Source: Tribonema minus
Taxonomy: Eukaryota; Sar; Xanthophyceae; Tribonematales; Tribonemataceae
Direction of reading: 5' to 3'
Assembly (NCBI GenBank): GCA_017506865.1
Contig: JAFCMP010000090.1
Location: forward strand, 310,001-374,000
DNA: 64,000 nucleotides
The notes below the pieces were generated by a model, which was given only the letters and a program-made list of their open reading frames with translations, searched no databases and was not told the DNA's origin. Each line of letters opens with the position of its first letter. The first letter of the stretch is position 1. Position numbers and translations under genes: made by a program. Positions 20,201-30,675 of the stretch are shown piece by piece.

Positions 20201-23200
20201 GGCTCGGCGGCCCCGCATACGACAGCGCAGCAGCGCTCAGCAGCATGGCGCGGCTGCTGCGCGCGCAGGCCGCCAAGTGGGCCCCCGCGCATTGCGACGG
20301 CAGCAGCGCGAGCGGCGCCGCCATCGCCGCTGCCCTGGAGCGGCTGGTTGCCCACATCGCGCAGGATCAAGGCGCGTCTGCTGCTGCAGGCGCCCCACGA
20401 GTACAGGTGGCGGCAGCGGCGGCGGCAGCGACACGAGGCCCAGCAGCGGCGGCAGCGGCGGCAGTTGAGTTGCCATCGGCGCCAGCGGTGCAGCGGATGA
20501 CGGCACCAGTGGCGCCGGGCCCGCCAACGCAGCTGCCACCGCCGCCGGCACCACAAGCTGTGACAGCAGCAGCCGCCAAAGCCGCCGCAGCCTCTCCGCC
20601 ACCATTGCTGGCCTCAATCGCTACCGCACCTGCCGGCGAGCGCGCAGCGGTGCCAGCGGCGACGGTTTCAGCGCCCGCTGCGCTGCGGGCATCTATGCTA
20701 GCGGACGCCACTGATGATGCCTCCTCCAATGGCGCATCGCTGTCGTCGCGGACGTCGCAGCCCGCATCGCCGCCGATGCCGCCGCTGCGACCCGCCTCGC
20801 CTGCGCTGCACTGCCGCCGCCGCAGCAGCGGCAGTCACGTTAGCATCGTTCATGGAGAGAGCAGCCGCAACTGCGACCACGACGTGGCGACACACGAGCC
20901 ACTGCAGCCGGCGCCGCTGCGCATGTCGCCGCTGCGCACAGCGGCGCAGGGGCCGGCGCAGCATCGCCGCAGCTGCAGCGGGGGCGGCGGCGGCAGCAAC
21001 GGCGGCGCCAGCGCAGCCGACGCCAAGCGCGGTGCGAGCGCAGACTGCCCCAGCACCGTCTCGCGCAGCAGCCACAGAAATGGTGCTGACTCTACGGGCA
21101 CTGCTGGCAGCGATGGTGGGGGCGGTAGCGGGGATGACCGACAGCACGATGCGCCTCGCGGCTGCTGCAGCAGCGCTCATCGCTCTAGCACCGCGCTGCG
21201 CGGGTGCGGCCGCGCTGTGGGCGGGCGTGTGCAAGGCGCCGCTGACGCGGGCGCAGCGGTATCGCGGCAGCGGCGCGAGGCGCGGTGCGTGGGGCCGCGC
21301 GAGTGGTCGCCGGCGTCGCCGCCAATGGCAACTGCAGCAGGTACGGCGCCGCTGGCATGACATTCTTGGGAGAAAGCAGACGACGGCAATCAATAGCGCA
21401 GTGATAGGCTTGTGCTTATTACCTTTGATGCAAAGTGATGCACTTGTTCGTGCACCGGGTTTCAATTACCCCAGCATAGAGGAACTTCACATCACCGTGT
21501 CACCGCCCCACAGGTCAGCGACAAACTTGTATGGATGCTTGCCTGCACGCGCACGCTTGTGAGAGCAGTGAAAGGCATGGCAATGATGCCGACAGGGAGG
21601 GGGGCAAGGGGCCGGTGGTCAAGGGAGTGGGCGGTGCGTCACCGGCAGAAGTAGAGTGTGCTGCGCCAACAGTGTGGCGCAGGCGGCTACTTAAAGATGC
21701 TCGGCGCTATAGCACCGCCAACCATGTGACACGGAAGTGGTTGACCAACTCGCGAGTTCATGTGCAGAGGTGTACTCAGTGCACGTGACCCTAACCCTAA
21801 GCCCTAACCCTCGACCTAACACTTACCCTAACCCTAACCTTAATCCTGACCCTAACCCCAACCCCCTAACCCTAACTGTAACTCTGGCGTGCTGCGCTCG
21901 ACTACCTCTCGTGCGCAGGCGCACCGCAGAGCCTGCAGCTGGAGTCGCTGTCCTCCTACAGGGGCACGGGCACGCTGAGCGCTGCGCAGAGCCGCGCCGC
22001 CGCCGCGGCAGCAAATGACCCTAATCGTAAACTTTCACCTTAAACCTAATTCTGACCTTGACTCTAACCTTAATGCTAACCCTAAATGTAACCCTGGCGC
22101 GGTGTGCTTCACTACCTCTTGTGCGCAGGCCCGCCGCAGGGCCTGCAGCTGGAGTCGCTGTCCTCCTACAGGGGCGCGGGCGCGGTGAGTGCTGCGCAGC
22201 GCCGCGCCGCCGTCGCGGCGGCGGCGGCGGCGGCCGCGGCGCAGCGGCAGGCGCGCAGCGCGCTGGAGCTCAGCGACCGCCACAGCAGGCTCAGCAGTCA
22301 GGCAAGGGCTGCAATGGCGCTGCTCAGAATCACACAGCCATTCTGTGCAATAGGTTACTCTATGCATGGGTGTTTGTCGCTGTTGGAAGCAGCGATGGGC
22401 TCCGTGGTGTTCAGCATTCCATGTGTGATTTAAAACTTGGCGTGCTGTGCATGGTGTACCTAAATCCATGCAGTGATGTACCACTTGAAGCACAATTCAA
22501 CCTGCGCACTCTCCGCCTGATCGTAAAGCAATGACAACTGACAACATGAAAACCTGACACGACATTCCAAATACAGCAGGACTGGGCTCTCGTAACACCA
22601 CAAGAGTGCGTGCGCCTGAAAGCATGCCGAAGCAATGAGCCGTCATCCTCGCTGCAACACTCGAAGCACAGCGCGGCAGCTCAAAGGCGCGCGTGAATCA
22701 ACGCCTCAATTCCCACAGCACACACACACGCATAACCCATGCGCTGCCGCCAGTGGCAACTCTCACACGCGCCACCCGCGCACCCCCCCTCCCCCGCCGC
22801 TCCCGCACCCCCGCAGCTCGAGCAGAAGCTCGCGGCGCTGCTGCCCAAGGTTCAGGCGCTGCAGGCGCGCGTGGCGACGGCGGAGGCGGAGGCAGCGTCC
22901 GCGGCGCAGCGCGCGGACGCCGTGACCGCCGCCGCCGCCGCCTCCGCAGCGCAGTGGCCGCAGGCGCAGCCCGCGACGCCCGCGTCGCCGCCGCGCCGCG
23001 CCTGGAGGAGCGCTGCTGCCAGGGCGCGGTGAGGGCGCGCCGCCGTCGCATGTGTGCGCATGCGCAGCGCTCAGCACTCATTTACCGTGTGAGCAGTAAG
23101 TGGCTTGTCCTAGTGTGGTGGCGGTGTGCTGGCAGCAGGGCCGCAGCGCGCTTGCGCCGTGTCGGTTGTGTCGCTGCTGCTACGGCGGCGGTACGTACGT

Positions 23201-23370
23201 GTGAATCATCTATTTGACACGGAAGTCGCATGCATCCCCGTCGCGCCAACTTGACGCACGTTGGAGAGTCTGAGCGCCCTCTCTGCAGGTCACAATCCTG
23301 GGGCTACGGCAGCATGCGATGGGGATGCCTGTCTTCCACCGACCTCTCTATCAATCAGGAGCCGTTGTGA
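17245..23370 (+). CDS. Armadillo-like repeat protein with low-complexity middle and C-terminal coiled coil
   Basis: Proposed exons are 17245-17509, 18167-18318, 18943-19140, about 19208-19286, 19636-19788, 20140-21340, 22129-22301, 22817-23028 and 23289-23370. Phases agree throughout except at the start of the fourth exon, whose acceptor is unresolved. The N-terminus is Ser/Asp-rich (SASDESTSSSSDDEYLSYDE). Exons 1-6 give stacked helices of armadillo type, e.g. GVQLAGVKLLHVLCF, ALAAGAVPAALAALE, MLIAMLQLLR joined to LSCIGTLASLLG, and VLSSILEHPQLRAAAAR. The 1.2-kb sixth exon then runs into Ala/Pro/Ser-rich sequence. The final exons form a coiled coil (LEQKLAALLPKVQALQARV). Two introns appear to use GC donors, CAG|GCAAGA at 19141 and CAG|GCAAGG at 22302. 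Armadillo proteins are generally scaffolds; no ortholog is recognised. The last exon is weakly supported. Confidence 0.65.
21788..22095. repeat. CCCTAA telomere-like tracts flanking a duplicated exon
   Basis: Telomere-like units (CCCTAACCCTAAGCCCTAACC...) at 21788-21890 and a more degenerate tract at 22015-22095 lie in the intron before the armadillo-gene exon at 22129. One tract precedes each copy of the duplicated exon. Confidence 0.85.
21895..22215 (+). repeat. Tandem duplication of an exon and its acceptor (210-bp period)
   Basis: The acceptor and exon starting at 22129 (GTGCGCAG|GC, encoding PPQGLQLESLSSYRG) has an upstream copy at 21919 (PQSLQLESLSSYRG) with the same acceptor. In the upstream copy the inner donor position reads CTGAGC where the downstream copy has GTGAGT, so the upstream copy looks unable to be spliced out as an internal exon at that site. 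Its frame then runs to a stop in telomere-like sequence. Confidence 0.9.
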
Positions 23371-23572
23371 GCGGTCACAGCGACGATCGCTGACTCGTAC
23401 TTCGCTCTGCCTTCTCCGATGCAATGTCATCCGGAGTCTCTGCTGCTTCGCTGTCGAAAACTTCAGCAGCCTCGTCCTGCCGCACTCTGCTCGGAACATC
23501 ATCCAATCTCATCTCTGTGCCCCATGCTGTTTGTGGCTGCTGCCCCCCCGACCCCCCACCCCCAATTCAGCC

Positions 23573-23594
23573 CCCCCCCCCCCCCCCCCCCCCC
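23573..23594. repeat. Poly-C run upstream of a start codon
   Basis: A long C run lies about 60 bp before the ATG at 23652, in the 281-bp gap between the armadillo gene and the next gene. Confidence 0.9.
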
Positions 23595-23651
23595 CATCCC
23601 TGCAGCCCCCCCTCTGGCCTGGACTGCTTCGGCCCCCCAAGCCCCGCGACC

Positions 23652-25696
23652 ATGTCGACAAGCGGGGCGTCTAAATCACCAATCCGTGCTGCCGAATGCA
23701 CGCCCCTGCTATTGCCGGCGGAGAGGCAGCTTCAAGAGGAGCTGACGAATGGCCTGCTGCTGCCGGCGGCGCTGGCCGTTGTGCGTGCGCACGTGACAGA
23801 CGACGGGCCAGACGACTTCTGCTGCGAGGATCTTGCCAAGTGAGCACGAACAGCGCTTGTGCTAGTGACTCACCGGCGTTATTCCAGCACATACTTTGTC
23901 TAATGGACCTTGACAGATCTGGCTGTGTTGCTATCTGAAGCAGCTGCATCATCATGACACCTGCATGCTGGCAAATACGCGTACGGGCAGCACCCTGGCG
24001 CGATTCACCAACTGCTCGTGGCACCAATCCGTTTCATGGCAACCGAACACAACAGCAACAACAGCAACGACGTGCTTGCTGAAGCTCTTGCGACCGCGCC
24101 TGCGCTAGGCGGTATGTCCTGCAGTCGACCTTTGCACAGCACCGCATACACATATAGCGGCCTGCCGCAAAAGCACACGTGTGCGTTGCACCACGACACG
24201 GCCATTGCCCACACCGCACAAGTACCGGTGGTTGAACCTCTGGCGCGCATCGCAGCCATTAATATGTACACCACAATGACTTTCCCAGTGACATTTGTCC
24301 GCACGTGCTCCGAACCCTGCTGCCGTGCACCCCACCTGCCTTCCCTACACATCAACACTCAACACCTATACACTTCAACGCCCGCGCTTCCGCCCCTGAT
24401 CACGCACGCACGCATGGCAACGCTCCGCGCGCCCGCCGCCGCCGCAGGACCCTCGTGCGCGCGTTCCGCGCCCTCGCGCAGCCCGCTCCCGCTGCCGCCG
24501 CGACCGTGCGCGCGCCGCGCGCGTGCCGCCTCGCGCGCAGCTGCGGCATCCTTCTCGCCCTGAGCCCTGAGCGCTGTGCCCAGGACCACCCCCGCCGCGC
24601 AACAACAGTTAGGAACCGGAAACCGCCGCCGCCGCACGCGCCCCATGCCGACGTCGAGCGCGCCCCGGGCGCGGAGCCGGCGCGCAGCGGCAGCGCTTGG
24701 CTGGCCGATTTCGATCTGGCGGCGCGCGAGGCCGGGCTGCCGTCGGGCGTCACCGAGCTGAGCGTTGAGGCGTTCTGCGCGCTCATGCTCGCACTGGCGC
24801 GGCGGCGCTGGGGCGGCGCGCAGCGGGGCGGCGGCGGCGCGGCGCGTCAACTACATCGCGCTCTGACGCGGTGGCTCGAGATGGGCTGCTGCGAGGGGGG
24901 GGGGGGCGCGGCGCGTCCGTCGCCGGCCAATGAAACTGCAAGGTGAGGGACGTGAGGGAAAGTTGCGGTTGTGGATTGCTGTGGCTGGTGTTGGGGCGGA
25001 GTGGGCAAAGTGTGGGGCGGCGTGTCAGGTTGTCGGTGGCTGCGGTACTGCAGCGTTCCGTGCAGATGATGCGCATCACCAGATGATGAGCAGCAGCCAG
25101 CATTGCAGCAGCAGTCTGGTGACGGCAGCTGCCACAAGTACAGCAGCTCCGGCACATCCATGTACAGTACCGCGAGTGAGCGCCCGGTGTCAGCGCATGC
25201 ATGTGCGTGTGAGCTGTGCCGTAATCTCTCGAATCGTTTGGCAGCGGAGTCGCATGAGGTATGAGAGTCATGTTGACATGTCGCCCGCAATGACATTGCA
25301 CGAACGTCGACGCACTCAGCACTCAAGCCCTGGCCTTGACACATGCAGAAGGACATCATCTATGGCCTTGCTGACCTCAACAGCTGCAGCCTGTTCCATT
25401 GTGCGCTGCCACCGATTGGCACAGCGGTCCAATATTTGCGGGCGGCTGCAGTATCCAGTTGGCCTGCTGAGCTCTGGCACATGCGCTGTTTTCTTCCCTT
25501 GCCGCCGTGCGCAGCGCGTCTGGCACCGGCCCGCAACCCACGACCGCCAAAGCAACCGCCACTTTGAGGCCAACAAACAAGGCGCAAAAAGCGCGCAGCG
25601 GCACCCCGCCGGCCTTGGACAAGAACCGCGATGCCCTGCTGGCCATCTTCCGCCACTACGCGGACAGCAGCGCGTCAGCGCTCGCCACTCCCGCAC

Positions 25697-25733
<37 letters not shown>

Positions 25734-27386
25734 CAGCCGCGGCCCCCAAAGTCGGCGGCACGAGCAGCAGCCGTCGAGAAGCAGTCAAGCATACCTACCG
25801 CTGAGGCGCCTGCTGCAGCTGAGCCGTGACTTTGGCATCGCGCCCGGCCTCGTGACGCACGAGGCGGCGCAGGCGGCGTACTGGGCGCTGGTGGACGCCG
25901 CAGGTGACAGGCTGTTGCGCGCCGCATGTCGATGAGCACAGATGTGGTTGGTCAGCGTGTTGCGCCACTGTCTCCACGGAGCACTGCTGTATCAAGGTGG
26001 CGCCGTGCGTGTGCCTCCCCGTGTCTGAACCTGACGACGAGGTAAACTGTAATGGTTCTTGGACGGTTTGCATGAAGTCAAACGAGCTCGGTCTGTACAA
26101 TATAATGGAGTACTTCTATCACCTAGTGCACACGATATAAGTGTACTTCCATCTACTAGTACACACTCCCCACGTCTGGCATGGACGCAACCCTCAGAAG
26201 TTTGACGAGGGCGTCTGGGGCCAAGTGCTTTGGCACGGCGGCGCAGACACCCGCAGCAATCCCTCAAATTGACGCAAGTCGCAGTTGACGACAGGCCCAC
26301 CGAACGTCAAATTGACTGACAAGTGGCAATTGACGACAGATTCATCACATGCCGCCGCTGACCGCACAGGCCTGCCCGCAGCCCTTGCGCTGCCGCCGTG
26401 CGACGACGCCGCTGCGGTGCCGCCGCCGCAGGACACCGCGCCGTGCACGCCGCGCCGCGACAGCGACGCGACCGCCCCTGGCTGCGGCACGCCTGCTTCG
26501 TCCGCTGAGCGTGCAACGCCTTGCAGTTCAGCGTCGAGCGTGAGGTCCGCGGCGCGTGTGGGCGGTCGCGGCCTCAGCTTTCCGGAGTGGCTGAGGTGAA
26601 TACTCACGTGGCGCTGCGGTGATGGGTATTTATGTACGGTAGTGCGCTGCCAAGTACATGCCTGGGCGGGGTGGCGAGGTTCTGAGGACACTGGCAGGTG
26701 CAGCAGGTAGGGTTAGGGTTAGGGTTAGGTTCGGGGTCAAAGATAGAATTAGGGTTAGGGTTCAGCCGTCATGCATCGACAAACACCTCATGTGCCGCAA
26801 GCAGTTGTTTGATTACAGTAGTGAACTCTATGCGCGTAGGTCAGGCGTGGATGCGGCCGCCAGCAGCAGGGCAGCAGCGCTCAGGGTCAAACACCCACAT
26901 CTCGTGATTGCGCAGCGGAGGCAGCACACAATAATTTCAGCAAGGGTTAGGGTCAGCCCCTCCATGCAAAGCATAGCGACGCCTTGCAAGTGTCTCGCCA
27001 AGGAGGCAACAGCCACCGCACTGATCAGAAGCGTCTGCTGCTGCATGTCCCTTCCGCTTCACTTTCAAGCACGCAAAACAGCAACAGCACCACCCTCAGT
27101 ATTGCAATCCCTGCACGCGCTTCAGGGCCAGCGTTGATGAACCGTGGTTCTCTGCGCTGACGAGCGCTGCTGCTGCTGCTGCTGCCGCAGGTGGCTGGAG
27201 GCGGTCGCGCTGGCGTGTCCGCAGCTGCGCGGCAGCGGCGCCGCGCGCGCCGCGGCAGCGCTCAGGTGGATGGACGGCAGCGACGGCAAGCGCAAGCTGT
27301 CGCTCATGGGCAGAAGCAGCACGGTGCTGCCGCCGTTCTGCGCCGTGCACGGCAGCTGCGGTGCGAAGGCGGCGATGGCGTCGTGA
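23652..27386 (+). CDS. Unrecognised helical protein with polyglutamine tract (5 exons)
   Basis: Exons are 23652-23839, 24448-24942, 25515-25903, 26370-26595 and 27191-27386. Every junction keeps phase and the product is 497 aa. Visible segments are an N-terminal helix set (RQLQEELTNGLLLPAALAVV), a Pro/Ala-rich basic stretch, SVEAFCALMLALARRRWG, a Gln tract coded by about a dozen CAG codons at 25699-25732, then RDALLAIFRHYADSS with LRRLLQLSRDFGIAPGLV and LSFPEWLRWLEAVALA. The last three blocks look like helix-loop-helix units of the kind seen in degenerate EF-hand or ciliary scaffold proteins, but no calcium loop is evident and I do not name a family. It lies on the same strand as the armadillo gene, 281 bp downstream. 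Confidence 0.65.
26706..26765 (+). repeat. TTAGGG telomere-like tract in an intron
   Basis: GTAGGGTTAGGGTTAGGGTT and a second ATTAGGGTTAGGG block lie in intron 4 of the preceding gene. A further GGGTTAGGG piece lies at 26944-26952. Confidence 0.85.
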
Positions 27387-28569
27387 TGCGCTGTCAGGAC
27401 CCCGTGTGCTCGTGCGCCAAGCGGCAGCGCGCAATATGCAGTAGGCGCACAGAGACAGCATGGAGGGATGGTATCGCCAACGCGCAGTTCGCTGCTGCTT
27501 GCAGCAGGCTGCAGCCGGTGTGCATTGTGGTCACCACGCTCTGACACGCAGAGCGATGCGAGATGTCGTGTCTGGGAGTTTGAATGAGGAAAGAGCTTGT
27601 ATGCGCACAGCTCAACGCTCTACGTGCCCTGCAACACGCTGTGAATGCATTGTGAAGTCTGCGCTGTGGTGGAGTGAAAGGCAGGCTGTGATGTGCGTGC
27701 ACGCGTCGATGCACAAGAGAACGTCGCCGTCGCCGGCAGCACTTGGTGATCTAGATGATGCGCCAGCCAGACGTCTGTCAGCCACACAAGCCACGTGCGA
27801 AGAGCAGTGCACAGTGCCAAGGCCAGCAGCGAGACAGACCAAAATAGTCACCGCATGTCCCATGAGGGTATATGCACATGCCTGGAAAGCGTAAAAATGG
27901 TTGCATATGCATAAATAAGCAACAGTCGACAAAAGCTGCTCTGCACATCACAAAAAGTTCAACATTTACTCAGTACTACCAAAACCATGACCAGGGGCAC
28001 TGCATGTGCTTTGCGCGATGGCTGTGTTCCTGATGCTTTCGGTCACCAACGTGTCAAGAGGAAAGCACTGCTGAAGTCAGTGCTCAAGAGCAGCTTCAGG
28101 TTCAATCGGGGGGAGCTCGGCTTGCGGCGTGAAACAAGAAAGCTACGTGTGCAATACGTGCACGCACTCCCTGAGCCGCATCGCACGCGCCGCCAAGCAG
28201 CTCTACAGTGTACGCTTAGGAACAAGAGCGCGCCGTACTTGAGAGCGCACCCGATGAGGCGGCGGATACGCCGCGCTGACTGGGCCTGGCGCTGCCGCGC
28301 GCCGCCTGCGCTGGCGCCACGCGGTGCACAGCGGGTGCCAGCCCTGCACCGTGGCAGTAACGCCTCAAGTGTGCTGGCGCCTTTCACGCCTCGCCCCCCA
28401 GACCAGCATCATGGCGCCGGTGACACTTTTTGTGTGCAAGCACTCGTGCCGCCCGTTGCATACCGTAGGCACGGTATCTCTGCGGGGCCTGCCGCTCATT
28501 CGTCTTTCGGGGTCTTTGCCGCAGCAGGCGACCGGCGCGTCGATAATCTTAGCGACAGTGATGCCCGCG
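27387..28569. other. Intergenic between convergent genes, nothing recognised
   Basis: This 1.2-kb interval separates the 3' ends of the plus-strand helical-protein gene and the minus-strand ALKBH7 gene. Open frames here lack recognisable domains. Confidence 0.6.
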
Positions 28570-30507
28570 TCACTGCGGCGCGCCATAGCCGTAGCCGGGT
28601 GCGCCCCCTGCGCTCACGCCGCCGCCGCCGCCGCCGCCGCTGCCAGCAACAAGCGCGTCGCGGAAGATGAGGCTGATACGCCTGCCGCGCGGGTACGCCT
28701 TGCCGTGCCACGTGACTGCGCCGTCCGCGTCCGCGGGCGACACCTCGTGCGTGCAGCGGTAGCGCGCATCGCCCTGCAGCATGTAGAAGGACCTGGCAAA
28801 GAGCGGCGCGGGCGCGATTTGGGGGCAATGCACACGTGGAAAATGCACACGTCAGAGATCAGAGCGGGACACGGAGGGAGTGTGGGTGTGTGTGTGTGTT
28901 TGTGCAAGTGTGCCCGGAAGAGTCAGAAGCTGCAAGCTGCTACATGCGCGCGCAGTGTGCCGCTGGGTTGACTGCCCGCAAGCCAGCACTGCGCGTCTGA
29001 CACGCAAGTCGCGGCGCCTTCGGCACCACAGCCTTCGCCGCCGCCGCGTCGCTTCACAGGCGTGCGCTGCAATCGCCGCAGCTGCTACCACGCTGCAGCC
29101 CGACGCGGTGCACCGATTGCCGTGCGCAGAGACGTTGGCCAGCGCACACCAAAGACCGCGTCGCGACTGCGCCCCCTGTCTGTCACCCGCGCGCCGCAGC
29201 TCGCGCTACGCTGCGTCATGCAGCGCTCTCTGCCGTTGTGCTGTCCTGCCAGCCGCGCTGAGCGGTGCTGACGCAGCCCGCTTCCGCACCCACCTCGGAG
29301 GCAGCAGCAGCGCGGCGGTCGCGCCCGTGTCTTCGTGCCTCAGCGTCATCAGCGCCGTGCTCAGCAGGCTGAGCCCTGCCACGACCTTGCCGCTGAACTT
29401 GACGCTGTCGACGTGCGGCTTGATGTGGCCCTGAGCGCTGAGGTCGATGGCGTGCACGGGCAGCCAGGGGCCGAGTCCCGGCGGCATGACGTTGGAGGTG
29501 CGGATCTGGCGGGGTTGGTAGGTATGGAGGCATGATAATGAGCCGCATCTGGTGTAGTGTTGCTGGATGTTTGATTTGTTTGCAGCTTGAGAAGGGTCAG
29601 GCTGCATGCGCCATAACATTGATGGCTAAAAGCCGTTTGCAGGCGAGCATCGGGTTGGTGAGGCGCGCTGGCGACTGGCTGCGACAGGGCTGAAGCGGAT
29701 CCACAGCATTGAACGGGTATGTAGTTGCGCAGCCGACGTGCAGTGCGCAGCGCGCATCCCATGACATAACATGGTATGAATGCATGCACATCTGTCACTG
29801 CCTGACATGACATGGTATAGCGCTGTGTGAGTTGGAGCCAGGTCATGAATGCATGCACATCTGTCACTGCCTGATGCACATGCGCGCTGTGCTACCTTGG
29901 CTTAACAAGAAGGTAGGAGACTGCCAGTGTGAGCTTGCAGACATTTGTGTGCTGTGTGGTGAGCTGAATGACTGTAGATCACCCAACTACTGGACAACTG
30001 GACAACACTGCTTCGAGTATCAGCGTAAGGATCACTCGGTGGAATAGCTTCGGCTGGCTGCCGTTCTCAGTCCCAGCTCAGCTCCAACACAACCAAAAAA
30101 GCTATTGTGTCGTGCCTGGTTGTGTGAGGAGGTTGGAGTTGTATTAGATTCGATGAAATCACCTGCTCGATGGTGTCCCTGTTTGTTTGGTTCCAGCTTT
30201 CGTCAGCCCTCTCGCTCTCTTTGTAGTCCGTGATCACTGCATCCCAGTGGCCCTTCTCGTACCGCTTGCGCCGAAAGACAGGCGCCAGCTGCTCTACCAG
30301 CGCATCGTGCTGCTCCTGAGTTATGAAGTCTGGGTAGACTGCGACGTCCCTTCTCAGCGTTGGATCCGCTTGCGAGAACTCAACGAGTGATTGAGGGAGT
30401 GTCGCCACGCGCTTCTTGAGGGTAGCGGCGGCTCGACAGCTAATATTGGAGCCCCTCAATCGAAGCGAAGTGTGTCTTGCTAGGAGCTGCATCACACTAC
30501 AGTACAT
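28570..30507 (-). CDS. ALKBH7: ALKBH7, mitochondrial AlkB-type 2-oxoglutarate/Fe(II) dioxygenase (3 exons)
   Basis: Exons are 30163-30507, 29294-29505 and 28570-28792. Phases match exactly and the product is 259 aa. Block for block it follows animal ALKBH7: VYPDFITQEQHDALVEQL, RRKRYEKGHWDAVI, then PVHAIDLSAQGHIKPHVDS with the iron-binding H-x-D, VAGLSLLSTALMTL, SFYMLQGDARYRCTHEV with the distal His, and YPRGRRISLIFR with the two arginines that bind 2-oxoglutarate. The N-terminus (MQLLARHTSLRLRG...) is basic and free of acidic residues, like a mitochondrial targeting peptide; M1 or M6 may be the start. In animals ALKBH7 acts in mitochondria, in programmed necrosis, fat metabolism and mitochondrial RNA demethylation. 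The Gly/Ala-rich tail after IFRDA is not conserved. Its 5' end faces Misato. Confidence 0.93.
29772..29880. repeat. Short direct repeat in ALKBH7 intron 1
   Basis: GAATGCATGCACATCTGTCA followed by CTGCCTGA occurs twice, about 70 bp apart. Confidence 0.85.
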
Positions 30508-30675
30508 GCAACTTCTCTCACATGTATCTTCAACATGGTGTTGAAGTGTGTGGATCTACTCTCTCGGTGAGGCAACTCTGCCAGTATAGCTGCTGATCAG
30601 AACTATCACAGAACAGGAACGATGCGGTGCCAACTGATGCAGCGCTGAAGCTTGGATGCCACTGAACTCAGAAAT
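30508..30675. promoter_or_regulatory. Shared divergent 5' region of ALKBH7 and Misato
   Basis: The start codons at 30507 (minus) and 30676 (plus) are 168 bp apart, so both promoters must overlap here. No clear TATA or CCAAT box is visible. Confidence 0.6.

Noticed and set aside
30010-30060. GGATCACTCGGTGGA resembling 5.8S rRNA
   Set aside because: The match is a short shuffled string with no further rRNA sequence on either side.
30652-30675. Upstream extension of Misato to 30652
   Set aside because: That codon is TTG; the first ATG in frame is 30676 and already gives the conserved N-terminus after a short leader.
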